The notes under the pieces: model-generated | Seen by the model: only the letters and a program-made list of their open reading frames with translations | Told to the model about the DNA's origin: nothing | The model's database searches: none | Translations under genes and position numbers: made by a program | Shown: positions 1 to 9,330 of the stretch, piece by piece | Layout of the letters: each line of letters opens with the position of its first letter | How positions within the stretch are numbered: position 1 is the first letter of the stretch | NCBI RefSeq assembly: GCF_000308595.1 | Contig: NZ_BAGA01000047.1 | Span: 62,001-126,000 of the forward strand | DNA length: 64,000 nucleotides | Direction of reading: 5' to 3' | Source: Nocardia higoensis NBRC 100133 | Lineage (GTDB): Bacteria > Actinomycetota > Actinomycetes > Mycobacteriales > Mycobacteriaceae

Positions 1-3000
1 ATCACCGCGCCGGCCTCGATCTACAACGGCGGCGCGCCGGTCATCACCGAAGCCGACGCCGACGCCGCGATGGCCGCGCTACTGGCCGTGGCCGCCGGGC
101 AGTCGCTGCCCGAGGTCAAGGGCGGTGTCGCGCACGTCAACCTGGCCTGGACCCCGGATCTGATCGCCGATCACGCCGGCGTCACCGGTTCGGGTCTGCC
201 CGCCACGCTCAGCACCCTCGGCCGCACCGTGCCGGACGTGCTGGTCGGCGCCTGCTGGCCCGCCGTGTTCGCGGTGCTCGGCGCGACCCGCACCGGCGAC
301 GCCCGCTCGGTCATCGAGGGCATGCTCGACCTCGTGCACCTCGACCACCAGATCGAGTTGCTGCGCGAACTGCCCGACCAGACCAGCATTCTCGTGGTCC
401 GCGCCGAGTCCTCCTCGGTGGTCGACACCGACATGGGCCGGGTCGTCGAGGTCCGCGTGGCCGTCGGCGAGATGCGCGACCAGGGCCTGGACGTGGTGCC
501 GCTGGCCGAGCTGACCGAACGTTTCGCCATCCGCGGCCGCAACGGCGCGGGCGAGCTGTCCGATCCGCCGCGCGCCGCGGGCACGGCCGCGAACGCCGCC
601 GACACCCCGCGTCGCCGCCGTCGCGATGTCACCCTCGTCGCGCCGCGCGCCATGCACGCCTTCGCCGCGGTGTCCGGTGACCACAACCCCATCCACACCA
701 GTGACAACGCCGCCAAGCTGGCCGGTCTGGGCGGCCCGATCGTGCACGGCATGTGGCTGTCGGCCGCCGCGCAGCACGCGGTCTCGGCCGTCGATCCGAC
801 CGCCTCGGTGCCCGCCCGCACGGTGACCGCCTGGACCACCCGGTTCCTCGGCATGGTCCGTCCGGGTGCGGAGATCGACGTGCGCGTCGAGCGCGTCGCG
901 GTGGACAACGGCAGCGAGATCGTCGAGGTGTCCTGCCGCACCGGCGGCGACCTGGTGATGACGGCCACCGGCCGGATCCAGGCCCCGAAGACCGTGTACG
1001 CCTTCCCCGGCCAGGGCATCCAGCGCAAGGGCATGGGCCTGGACGCGCGGACCCGCTCCAAGGCCGCCAAGGAGATCTGGGATCGCGCCGACAAGCACAC
1101 CAGGGAGGCGCTCGGCTTCTCCATCCTGGCCGTGGTGCGCGACAACCCGACCTACCTCAAGGCCCGCGGCGTCGAGCACCGGCACCCGGACGGCGTGCTG
1201 CACCTGACCCAGTTCACCCAGGTCGCGATGGCGACCCTCGGCGTCGCGCAGGTCGCGGAGCTGCGGGAGTCCGGCGCGTACGTCGAGGGCGCCATGCTGG
1301 CCGGTCACTCGGTCGGTGAGTACAACGCGCTGGCCGCCGTCGCCGGTGTGCTGCCGCTGGAAGCCGTGCTCGAGGTGGTGTTCCAGCGCGGCTCGGCGAT
1401 GCACGCGCTGGTGCCGCGAGATGCCCAGGGCCGCAGCAACTACCGCATGGCCGCCATCCGGCCCTCGCAGATCGGCCTGCCCGACGACGAGGTCGTCGGC
1501 TTCGTGAACGGCATCGCCGAGCAGACCGGTGAGTTCCTCGAGGTCGTGAACCTGAACCTGCGCGGATCGCAGTACGCGATCGCGGGCACGGTGGCCGGCC
1601 TGGAGGCGCTGGAGGCCGAGATCGACCGCCGCCGTGCGGAGTTCGGCGGCAAGCGGGCCTTCGTGCTGGTGCCCGGCATCGACGTGCCGTTCCACTCGAC
1701 GGTGCTGCGCAAGGGCGTGCCGGAGTTCCGCAGCAAGCTCGAGCAGTTGCTGCCGCAGGACCTGCGTCCCGAGGTGCTGCTCGGCCGCTACATCCCGAAC
1801 CTGGTGCCCAAGCCGTTCTCGCTGGAGCGCGAATTCGTCGCCGAGATCGCCGATCTGGTGCCCTCGGAGCCGCTGGCCGCGGTGCTGGCCGACTTCGACT
1901 CCTGGGCCGCGCGTCCGGTGGAGCTGTGCCGGGTGGTGCTGATCGAACTGCTGGCCTGGCAGTTCGCCAGCCCGGTGCGCTGGATCGAGACCCAGGACCT
2001 GCTGTTCACCGATACCGCGCACGGCGGTCTCGGCGTGGAGCGGTTCATCGAGATCGGCCTCGGCGCGACCCCGACCGTGGCGAACCTGGCGAGCCAGACG
2101 CTGAAGCTGCCGAGCTTCGCCTCGGCCACCGTCGAGGTGCTCAACATCGAGCGTGAAGCGGGCATCGTCTACTCGACCGACACCGACCCCGCGCCGGTCG
2201 ACGAGCCGGAGGAGACCACGGCCGCTCCGGCCGCCGCCGAGGCCGCCGCTCCGGTCGCCGCCGCCGCACCCGCCCCCGTGGCGAGCTCGGGTGGACCGCG
2301 TCCCGACGACATCGCGTTCAGCGCCGCCGATGCCACCCGTGTGCTCATCGCGCTGTGGACCAAGTTGCGGCTGGACCAGATCGGCCCGGTGGACACCATC
2401 GAGGGCCTGTGCGACGGCGTGTCCTCGCGTCGCAACCAGTTGCTCGTCGACCTCGGCGCGGAACTCTCGCTCGGTGCCATCGACGGCGCGGCCGACGCCG
2501 ACATGGGTGCGCTCGCCGCGACCGTGGACCGGCTGGCCCGCACCTACAAGCCGTTCGGCTCGGTGCTCTCGGATTCGATCAACGACCACCTGCGCAAGGT
2601 CTTCGGCCCGTCCGGCAAGCGGCCCGCCGCCGTCGCCGAGCGCGTGAAGAAGGTCTGGGAACTCGGTGACGGCTGGGCCAGCCACGTCACCGCCGAGGTC
2701 TCGCTCGGCACCCGCGAAGGCGCCAGCGTGCGCGGCGGCGACCTGGGCGGTCTGGTCTCCGGCGGACTGAACGACAGCGCGTCGGTCGACGCGGCGATCG
2801 ACGCCGCCGTGCAGGCTGTCGCGGCGCGGCGCGGGATCAGCGTTTCGCTGCCGTCGACCGGCGGTGGCGGCGGCGCGACCGTGGACGCGGCCGCGCTGGG
2901 TGAGTTCACCGAGCAGATCACCGGTCCCGACGGCGTGCTCGCCTCGGCGGCCAAGGTGATCCTGGAGCACCTGGGACTGGGCGATCGTGCCTCGGCTCCG

Positions 3001-6000
3001 GAGGCCTCCGACGAGTCGCTGGTGGATCTGGTCTCGGCCGAACTCGGTTCGGACTGGCCGCGTCTGGTCGCGCCCGCGTTCGACGCCCGCAAGGCCGTGC
3101 TGATCGACGATCGCTGGGCCAGCGCCCGCGAGGATCTGGCCCGGCTGTGGCTGATCGACGATTCCGAGGCCGCCGGCCAGCGGGTGGACGGGTTCACCGG
3201 TGCGGGCGAAGCCGTTGCCGCGCAGGCCAACTGGTGGCGTGAGCGGGCCAAGGGTGAAGCGCGTTCGGTGCTGGCCGGCCTCTACGAGCGCATCGCCGAG
3301 GCGGCCCTGCTCGCCGACGAAGCGCCCGGCCAGTGGTCCACCGACATCGCGGTGATCACCGGCGCCAGCAAGGGCTCCATCGCCGCGGCGGTGACCGGGC
3401 GACTGCTCGCCGGCGGCGCGACGGTGATCGCGACGACCTCCGGTCTGAACGACGAGCGGATCGGCTTCTACAAGAAGCTGTACCGCGAGAACGCCAGGGC
3501 CGGGGCCGCGCTGTGGGTGGTCCCCGCGAACATGGCCTCCTACGCGGACATCGACGCGCTGATCGAGTGGGTCGGCAGCGAGCAGGTCGACAACGCGGGC
3601 GGCGCCAAGGTCAAGATCAAGGACGCCATGACCCCGACGATGCTGCTGCCGTTCGCGGCGCCGCGGGTCGCCGGTGATCTCGCCGACGCGGGTGCGCGCG
3701 CCGAGATGGAGATGCGCGTGCTGCTGTGGTCGGTCGAGCGTCTGATCGGCGGGCTGTCGGTGATCGGCGCCGACCACGACGTGGACGCGAAACTGCATGT
3801 GGTGCTGCCGGGTTCGCCCAACCGCGGCCTGTTCGGCGGCGACGGCGCCTACGGCGAGTCCAAGGCGGCGCTGGATGCGGTGGTCGCCAAGTGGCGGGCC
3901 GAGAAGTCCTGGTCGCAGCGGGTCACCCTGGTGCACGCGCTGATCGGCTGGGTGCGCGGCACCGGACTGATGGGCCACAACGACCCGATGGTCGCCGCGG
4001 TCGAGAAGGCGGGCGTGCAGACCTGGTCGACCACCGAGATGGCCGACGAACTGCTCAAGTGGTGCACCTCGCGGGCCCGGCGGGTGACCTCGTCCGGCCC
4101 GCAGCAGATCGACCTCACCGGCGGACTCGCCAGGGCCAAGCTGGACCTGCCCGCGCTGGCCAAGCAGGCGCAGGAGGACGCCGAGGCCGCGGCCGCCGAG
4201 GAAGCCGGTGCCGAAGCGACCATCCCGGCGCTGCCCGCGCCGCCGACGGTCTCCTCCGCGCTGCCGGTGCCGGAGTGGGGCGAGGTGACCGCCGATCTCG
4301 ACGACATGGTCGTCATCGTCGGCGCCGCCGAACTCGGCCCCTACGGCTCCTCGCGCACCCGCTTCGAGATCGAGGTCTCCGATGAGCTCTCGGCCGCGGG
4401 CGTGCTGGAGCTGGCCTGGACCACCGGTCTGGTCGCCTGGGAGAACGATCCCAAGCCGGGCTGGTACGACACCGAATCCGGTGAGTACGTGCCCGAGCAC
4501 GAGCTGGCCGAGCGTTACCACGACACCGTGGTCGCCCGCTGCGGCATCCGCCGCTACGGGGACGACGCGGCCATGGTCGACAACACCGCGCCGCTGATGA
4601 CCTCGGTGTTCCTCGACCGCGACCTCACCTTCACGGTGGGCGGCGAGGCCGAGGCCCGCGCCTTCGCGGCCTCCGATCCCGAGCACACCGTCATCTCGCC
4701 GGTCGAGGGCTCCGGCGACTGGCAGGTCACTCGGAAGGCGGGCACCGAGATCCGGGTGCCGCGCAAGGCGAAGCTGTCCCGCACGGTCGGCGGCCAGATC
4801 CCGACCGGCTGGGATCCGACCGTGTGGGGCATCTCGGCGGACATGGCGAGCTCGGTGGACCGGGTCGCGCTGTGGAACATCGCCTGCACCGTGGACGCGT
4901 TCGTCGGCTCCGGCTTCGATCCCTCGGAACTGATGAGCTGGGTGCATCCGAGCCTGGTGGCCAACACCCAGGGCACCGGTATGGGCGGCATGTCCTCGAT
5001 GCGCTCGCTCTACGTCGACAACCTGCTCGGCGAGCCGCGCCCGAACGACATCCTGCAGGAGGCGCTGCCGAACGTGGCGCTGGCGCACGTGGTGCAGTCC
5101 TATGTGGGCAGCTACGGCGCGATGGTGCACCCGGTGGCGGCGTGCGCGACCGCGGCGGTCTCGGTCGAGGAGGGTGTGGACAAGATCCGCCTCGGTAAGG
5201 CCGACGTGGTGGTCGCCGGCGGTTACGACGATCTCGGCATCGAGGGCATCGTCGGCTTCGGTGACATGTCGGCCACCGCGGACTCCGCGGCCATGAGCGC
5301 CAAGGGCATCAGCGACCGGTACTTCTCCCGCGCCAACGACCGCCGTCGCGGCGGGTTCGTCGAATCACAGGGTGGCGGCACCGTGCTGCTGGCCCGCGGC
5401 TCGGTGGCGCTGGAGATGGGTCTGCCGGTGCTGGGTGTGGTCGCCTTCGCGCAGTCCTACGCCGACGGCGTGCACACCTCGATCCCGGCTCCGGGTCTCG
5501 GCGCGCTCGGCGCCGGTCGCGGCGGACGCGAGTCCCGCTTCGCGGCGGAACTGCGCAAGCTGGGCGTCTCGCCGGACGAGATCGCGGTGATCTCCAAGCA
5601 CGACACCTCGACCGCGGCCAACGACCCGAACGAGTCGGAGCTGCACGAGCGTCTCGCCGAGGCGGTCGGCCGTTCCGAGGGCGCCCCGCTGTTCGTGATC
5701 TCGCAGAAGTCGCTGACCGGACACGCCAAGGGCGGCGCGGCCGCGTTCCAGATGATCGGCCTGTGCCAGGTGCTGGAAAACGGCGTGGTGCCGCCGAACA
5801 GGAGCCTGGACTGCGTCGACGAGAAGATGCGGGCCTACCCGCACCTGGTGTGGGTGCGCGAGACGCTGCGCTTCGGCGAGCGCTTCCCGCTCAAGGCCGG
5901 CCTGGTCACCTCGCTCGGCTTCGGTCATGTGTCCGGGCTGGTGGCGATCGTGCATCCGCAGGCCTTCATCCAGGCCGTGGAAGCCGGTCGGCGCGAGGAG

Positions 6001-6261
6001 TACCAGCGCAGGGCGCAGCAGCGGCAGCTGGCCGGACGTCAGCGCATCGCCGAGGCCATGTGCGGCGGCGCGGCCCTCTACGAGCGGCCCGCGGACCGGC
6101 GCCTGGGCGGCGACGGCACCCCGGCGAGCCGGTCGCGTCAGCTCGAGGCCGACATGCTGCTCTCGCAGCAGGCGCGCCTGGGTGAGGACGGCGCCTACCG
6201 GGTCGACGGCCGCGGCTGCGGCACCGGCGCGCAGGTGCTGGGGCAGCTCGCCGCCGAGTAG
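1..6261 (+). CDS. fas: Type I fatty acid synthase, C-terminal two thirds (5' end outside window)
   Basis: Multidomain cytosolic enzyme making long acyl-CoA chains from acetyl- and malonyl-CoA. The frame is open from base 1, so the gene begins upstream; about 2086 residues of a family usually near 3100 are present. Visible in order: a MaoC-like hotdog dehydratase (about 610-980), the malonyl/palmitoyl transferase with GHSVGEYNA (near 1302), an Ala/Pro linker (2200-2290), an acyl carrier region with the candidate phosphopantetheine serine in GVSSRRNQ (near 2416), a ketoreductase with VITGASKG (near 3352), and a ketosynthase with its active cysteine in AACATAAVS (codon 5143-5145) and histidines in KHDTS and LTGHAKGG. 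This is the FAS-I order. It supplies the C16-C26 chains for mycolic acids. AcpS, which would load the carrier serine, follows. No frameshift is seen. Confidence 0.97.
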   Translation: MTAPASIYNGGAPVITEADADAAMAALLAVAAGQSLPEVKGGVAHVNLAWTPDLIADHAGVTGSGLPATLSTLGRTVPDVLVGACWPAVFAVLGATRTGDARSVIEGMLDLVHLDHQIELLRELPDQTSILVVRAESSSVVDTDMGRVVEVRVAVGEMRDQGLDVVPLAELTERFAIRGRNGAGELSDPPRAAGTAANAADTPRRRRRDVTLVAPRAMHAFAAVSGDHNPIHTSDNAAKLAGLGGPIVHGMWLSAAAQHAVSAVDPTASVPARTVTAWTTRFLGMVRPGAEIDVRVERVAVDNGSEIVEVSCRTGGDLVMTATGRIQAPKTVYAFPGQGIQRKGMGLDARTRSKAAKEIWDRADKHTREALGFSILAVVRDNPTYLKARGVEHRHPDGVLHLTQFTQVAMATLGVAQVAELRESGAYVEGAMLAGHSVGEYNALAAVAGVLPLEAVLEVVFQRGSAMHALVPRDAQGRSNYRMAAIRPSQIGLPDDEVVGFVNGIAEQTGEFLEVVNLNLRGSQYAIAGTVAGLEALEAEIDRRRAEFGGKRAFVLVPGIDVPFHSTVLRKGVPEFRSKLEQLLPQDLRPEVLLGRYIPNLVPKPFSLEREFVAEIADLVPSEPLAAVLADFDSWAARPVELCRVVLIELLAWQFASPVRWIETQDLLFTDTAHGGLGVERFIEIGLGATPTVANLASQTLKLPSFASATVEVLNIEREAGIVYSTDTDPAPVDEPEETTAAPAAAEAAAPVAAAAPAPVASSGGPRPDDIAFSAADATRVLIALWTKLRLDQIGPVDTIEGLCDGVSSRRNQLLVDLGAELSLGAIDGAADADMGALAATVDRLARTYKPFGSVLSDSINDHLRKVFGPSGKRPAAVAERVKKVWELGDGWASHVTAEVSLGTREGASVRGGDLGGLVSGGLNDSASVDAAIDAAVQAVAARRGISVSLPSTGGGGGATVDAAALGEFTEQITGPDGVLASAAKVILEHLGLGDRASAPEASDESLVDLVSAELGSDWPRLVAPAFDARKAVLIDDRWASAREDLARLWLIDDSEAAGQRVDGFTGAGEAVAAQANWWRERAKGEARSVLAGLYERIAEAALLADEAPGQWSTDIAVITGASKGSIAAAVTGRLLAGGATVIATTSGLNDERIGFYKKLYRENARAGAALWVVPANMASYADIDALIEWVGSEQVDNAGGAKVKIKDAMTPTMLLPFAAPRVAGDLADAGARAEMEMRVLLWSVERLIGGLSVIGADHDVDAKLHVVLPGSPNRGLFGGDGAYGESKAALDAVVAKWRAEKSWSQRVTLVHALIGWVRGTGLMGHNDPMVAAVEKAGVQTWSTTEMADELLKWCTSRARRVTSSGPQQIDLTGGLARAKLDLPALAKQAQEDAEAAAAEEAGAEATIPALPAPPTVSSALPVPEWGEVTADLDDMVVIVGAAELGPYGSSRTRFEIEVSDELSAAGVLELAWTTGLVAWENDPKPGWYDTESGEYVPEHELAERYHDTVVARCGIRRYGDDAAMVDNTAPLMTSVFLDRDLTFTVGGEAEARAFAASDPEHTVISPVEGSGDWQVTRKAGTEIRVPRKAKLSRTVGGQIPTGWDPTVWGISADMASSVDRVALWNIACTVDAFVGSGFDPSELMSWVHPSLVANTQGTGMGGMSSMRSLYVDNLLGEPRPNDILQEALPNVALAHVVQSYVGSYGAMVHPVAACATAAVSVEEGVDKIRLGKADVVVAGGYDDLGIEGIVGFGDMSATADSAAMSAKGISDRYFSRANDRRRGGFVESQGGGTVLLARGSVALEMGLPVLGVVAFAQSYADGVHTSIPAPGLGALGAGRGGRESRFAAELRKLGVSPDEIAVISKHDTSTAANDPNESELHERLAEAVGRSEGAPLFVISQKSLTGHAKGGAAAFQMIGLCQVLENGVVPPNRSLDCVDEKMRAYPHLVWVRETLRFGERFPLKAGLVTSLGFGHVSGLVAIVHPQAFIQAVEAGRREEYQRRAQQRQLAGRQRIAEAMCGGAALYERPADRRLGGDGTPASRSRQLEADMLLSQQARLGEDGAYRVDGRGCGTGAQVLGQLAAE

Positions 6262-6287
6262 CGACGACCGGCCGTACGGCGATATCG

Positions 6288-6324
6288 GGCCGGATCGTGT
6301 CCGTCGAACGGGCACGATCCGGCC
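6288..6324 (+). terminator. Hairpin after fas
   Basis: A perfect 12-base stem (GGCCGGATCGTG with CACGATCCGGCC) with a 13-base loop begins 26 bases after the fas stop. There is no long T run, which is common in this group. It suggests that acpS is at least partly uncoupled from fas. Confidence 0.6.
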
Positions 6325-6492
6325 TCGTCGCGGGTCGGAACCAGTACGCTGCACTGCGAGTCGTCCGCCGATCCCCGGATCGTGGGCGGACGACACGAAC
6401 CGTGAACAACTGAGGGTTTGCCGAACGGGAGTGCGGCCGCCGAACGGGGCGGGCGCACTCCCGCCACGCATATGAGGGAGCTGCGACGACGC

Positions 6493-6930
6493 ATGACCAT
6501 TCTGGGAATCGGCTTGGACCTGGTGACCATCTCGGAGTTCTCCGAGCAGCTCGAGCGCGTGGGCACCACCATGCTGCGCGAGAGCTTCACCGCGGGGGAG
6601 CGCCGCTACTGCCAGAGCAAGGGCACCGACCCGGCCCGTAGTTATGCCGCGCGCTGGGCGGCCAAGGAGGCGGTACTCAAGGCCTGGGCGTCCTCGCGCT
6701 TCGCGCGCAGCCCGCAGATCGGCGACAATCCGTATCCGCTGATCGAGGTGGTCAACGACGCGTGGGGGCGGCCCAGCATCAAATTGCACGGTCTGGCAGC
6801 GGAATTCCTGCCCCGGGTGCGGGTGCATCTGTCGCTGACCCACGACGGCGACACCGCGGCCGCGATGGTCGTGCTGGAGGATCCGGGCGAACTGGCCGAT
6901 CTCATCGAAGGCCGGGAAGCCCCGGCCTGA
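6493..6930 (+). CDS. acpS: Holo-[acyl-carrier-protein] synthase
   Basis: Transfers 4'-phosphopantetheine from CoA to the serine of acyl carrier domains, here most likely that of the FAS-I protein encoded just upstream. The 145-residue protein opens with ILGIGLDLVTI, whose Asp binds magnesium, and carries RWAAKEAVLKAW, the AcpS signature with the second acidic metal ligand. Its length fits the family. ATG 6493 was chosen because the family starts at this point and AGGGAG lies 12 bases upstream; an in-frame ATG at 6472 would add seven residues. It lies 231 bases after fas, beyond a hairpin, so it may have its own promoter. It is convergent with a TetR gene. Confidence 0.95.
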   Translation: MTILGIGLDLVTISEFSEQLERVGTTMLRESFTAGERRYCQSKGTDPARSYAARWAAKEAVLKAWASSRFARSPQIGDNPYPLIEVVNDAWGRPSIKLHGLAAEFLPRVRVHLSLTHDGDTAAAMVVLEDPGELADLIEGREAPA

Positions 6931-6938
6931 TCGTCATC

Positions 6939-6961
6939 GCGGTCCTGACTGTCAGGACCGC
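6939..6961. terminator. Bidirectional hairpin between acpS and tetR
   Basis: A perfect palindrome: an 11-base arm GCGGTCCTGAC on each side of a single central T, followed on the plus strand by a T-rich stretch. It contains the stop codon of the facing TetR gene (6952-6954), so for that gene the hairpin begins inside the coding sequence. Confidence 0.7.
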
Positions 6962-7647
6962 GATTCCTTTTCCGCCACCAGGAGATAGGCGACCATCAGC
7001 CGCTTGAGCTCGGCGACGGCGTCGGCGTGCGACTGCTCGTCCTGGACCGAGAAGTTCAGCATCGAATAGACCACGTGCACGAGCACCTCGGCCATCATGG
7101 TGCGCCTGGCCCGCGGTGTGCGCGGGGTGAGCGGGCGCAGCATCTGCGAGACGACCTCGGCGAATTCCTTCTCGTGGATGGCGCCGGTGGTCCGCGTCGA
7201 CGGGGTGGACTGCATGGCCAGCCACACCTCGCGCCGGGAGGGGTCGGTGACCCACAGGTTGGCCAGGTGGTCGACGAACTGGTTCATGTGGCGCAACCAG
7301 TCCAGTGAAGGGATTTCGCCGTGGAAGTCGGCCAATTCCTGGGAGACCGCGACCAGATCCTGGCGATTGAGCTCGCAGACGATCACGTATTTGTTGGCGA
7401 AGAATTGATACAGGGTGCCGATCGGCACTTCGGCGCGGGCGGCGACCTCTTCACAGGTGAACGACTCGAACCCGACTTCGACGAGCAATTCGCGCGAGGC
7501 CTGCAACAGCGCGTCGAATTTGCGTTTGCTCCGCTCCTGGGTGGGTCGCTTGCGCGGCATCAATTCCCGCGGGTCGTCCTGCATCTCCAAAGCGGGGTCA
7601 AGGTGTCGCTTCTTGGGCTTCGCCTCGGCCTTCGCTTGCACTTCCAC
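6952..7647 (-). CDS. TetR family transcriptional regulator
   Basis: DNA-binding repressor-type protein of 231 residues. After a charged Lys-rich N-terminal extension of about 30 residues comes a TetR helix-turn-helix: KRKFDALLQASRELL, then FESFTCEEVAARAEV and PIGTLYQFFANKYVI. The C-terminal ligand domain is diverged and suggests no ligand. The start is GTG 7647; TAGCCT lies six bases before it, pointing to a leaderless mRNA. It faces acpS and lies next to fas, so control of fatty acid synthesis can be imagined. It does not resemble the mycobacterial FasR as I recall it, so that role is only inference. Confidence 0.88.
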   Translation of the reverse strand: MEVQAKAEAKPKKRHLDPALEMQDDPRELMPRKRPTQERSKRKFDALLQASRELLVEVGFESFTCEEVAARAEVPIGTLYQFFANKYVIVCELNRQDLVAVSQELADFHGEIPSLDWLRHMNQFVDHLANLWVTDPSRREVWLAMQSTPSTRTTGAIHEKEFAEVVSQMLRPLTPRTPRARRTMMAEVLVHVVYSMLNFSVQDEQSHADAVAELKRLMVAYLLVAEKESRS

Positions 7648-7925
7648 GGGTCCAGGCTAGCGGTACGGATAGAACACCGACATGCCCGCATCGTCGGTGG
7701 GTCGGATTTCGGTCACTTCTCCCACCCATCCACACCGGTTGTGGTGTCGAACCCCAACTGAGCACGCGTGAATCGGTAGGCGCATCGTCGCGCATTTCGG
7801 GGTACCGATCGGGCCGTGCCGATTCGACCAGGCGGGTCCGGCTCGTGGCTTTCGAGTGGATGTGATCGAGCGGGCAGGTCGGAACACGAGCGGGACCCGC
7901 GCAAACGGTTACGGGGAAGGCGGGT

Positions 7926-9278
7926 GTGGTGGGTCGACTCATGGTGACTCTGGGGGCTTCCATCGAGCGCGGTGCGGTGCGCGCGGTGGCTTTGTCGGAA
8001 TCCGGGGGCAGGTGGGCCGAGCGGGTGCTCGTCCATCGCGTGGTCAGGACCGGAACCGACCCGGCGGAGATCGCCGTGGCGGTGGAAATCGCCCTCGACG
8101 GGGTGGCCGCCGAACTGCGGCTGATGGACGCCGGCGACCTGGCCGGCCGGATGACCGACGCGGCCGATCTCGAGGAGCCGATCGGCGATCTCGACTCGGC
8201 GATCGTCGGCGCCGCGGTGGTCTACCGGGAGGCCGCCCAGCGCAAATCGGTCGTCACCCGGCTGGCCGAGGGCCGCTGGCACGGCGCGGCGCTGGTTCCG
8301 CTCACCTCGGCGCACCTGAGCGTGGCCGCCGATATGCCCTCGCTGACGGAGTTCGGCGACCTGCTGGTCTGCGATGTGGTTCCCGGCTATCAGGCCTGCA
8401 CGGTGGTCGACGCCGCGCGCAGCCGGGTCCTGGCGGCGACCGGCCGGGCCGGAACGGTCGCCGCGCTCGGTGAGGTGGTGTGCGCGGCGGGCGATCAGAG
8501 CGAGGCGGCGGGCGTCCGGTTGGACGCGGTGGTGCTGATCGGGTCGGCCGCCGATTCGTTCGAGGTGCGCGCGGCCGTCGAGGAGCTCGGCGTGCCGGTG
8601 CTGTCGTGCCCGCTCGCGGCCGCGGCGACGGCTGTCGGCGCGGCGCGCTGGGTGCTCGACGATCTGGCGGGCGCCGTGGACGAGGATGTCGCCGAACCCG
8701 CCCGGGGCAAGCCGGCGCCGGCGCTGCCGACGGCCGTGGGCGCGCTCGCCTGCGGGCTGCTCACCGCGGGCCTCTACGCGGGCGGTGGGCTGTACATCGC
8801 ACAGAACGAGGGCGGTCCGGCCGCATCCGACGACGCGCGGGCGACAGCCAACAGCGAGATCGTCGGTCGCACCGGCTTGTTCGGCGGCATCGACACCGGC
8901 TCCTCGGTCCGGCCGGGCGAGTTCGACCCCGAGCGCATCGACCCGGAGCGCTTCCGTGCGGCGGAGATCGCCGAGCCGATCGAGCAGCCCACATATTCGC
9001 TGCGCTCGTCCGATTCGCAGAGCCACTGGGGCGAGCCGGGGGCGCCGCTGAGCCTGCAACCGGCCCAGAGCGGGCTGGTGGAAGCCGCCGACGAGCCTGC
9101 CGCGCTGCCCGGCGCCGGACTGCCGACCGAACCGACACTGGGCGATCCGGACGCCATGCTGTTGTTCCCGGGTGAGGCGCCGCCGCCACCGCCGTTCACC
9201 GCCGAGTCCTATCGGTGGTGGGACAACCACGTCCGGCTGATCGCGCAGTGGGCGGCCCAGCGCTTCGCCGGAGCCTGA
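7926..9278 (+). CDS. Actin/Hsp70-fold-like membrane protein of unknown function
   Basis: A 450-residue protein that I do not recognise as a named family. The first 230 residues look like an actin/Hsp70-type ATPase fold: a short N-terminal strand (VTLGASIERGAVRAVAL), and near residue 200 VLIGSAADSFEVRAAVEELG followed by an AAAATAVGAARW helix, as in the adenosine motif of Hsp70-like proteins. A single membrane helix follows at about 268-288. The tail is long, acidic and Pro-rich, with PPPPPPF close to the C terminus. GTG 7926 sits behind GGGGAAGG; ATG 7941 is an alternative. It is convergent with the ABC permease gene. A role in envelope or division is possible but not shown. Confidence 0.8.
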   Translation: MVGRLMVTLGASIERGAVRAVALSESGGRWAERVLVHRVVRTGTDPAEIAVAVEIALDGVAAELRLMDAGDLAGRMTDAADLEEPIGDLDSAIVGAAVVYREAAQRKSVVTRLAEGRWHGAALVPLTSAHLSVAADMPSLTEFGDLLVCDVVPGYQACTVVDAARSRVLAATGRAGTVAALGEVVCAAGDQSEAAGVRLDAVVLIGSAADSFEVRAAVEELGVPVLSCPLAAAATAVGAARWVLDDLAGAVDEDVAEPARGKPAPALPTAVGALACGLLTAGLYAGGGLYIAQNEGGPAASDDARATANSEIVGRTGLFGGIDTGSSVRPGEFDPERIDPERFRAAEIAEPIEQPTYSLRSSDSQSHWGEPGAPLSLQPAQSGLVEAADEPAALPGAGLPTEPTLGDPDAMLLFPGEAPPPPPFTAESYRWWDNHVRLIAQWAAQRFAGA

Positions 9279-9286
9279 ACACATCC

Positions 9287-9315
9287 GATGCCGGTGCGGT
9301 CACCGCACCGGCATC
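9287..9315. terminator. Bidirectional terminator hairpin
   Basis: A perfect 13-base stem (GATGCCGGTGCGG and its complement) with a TCA loop lies between two convergent stop codons (9278 and 9331), so it can serve both genes. Confidence 0.75.
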
Positions 9316-9330
9316 GGGGATGCGGCGGGG

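Noticed and set aside
79-5130. A 1683-codon open frame on the minus strand opposite fas
   Set aside because: It is the antisense shadow of a highly GC-rich gene; its translation is a His/Arg/Gly-rich string without domains, while the plus strand encodes all FAS-I motifs.
6952-7647. Assignment of this TetR gene as FasR
   Set aside because: Position next to fas is suggestive, but the helix-turn-helix region and N terminus do not resemble FasR as recalled, whose gene lies elsewhere in mycobacteria.
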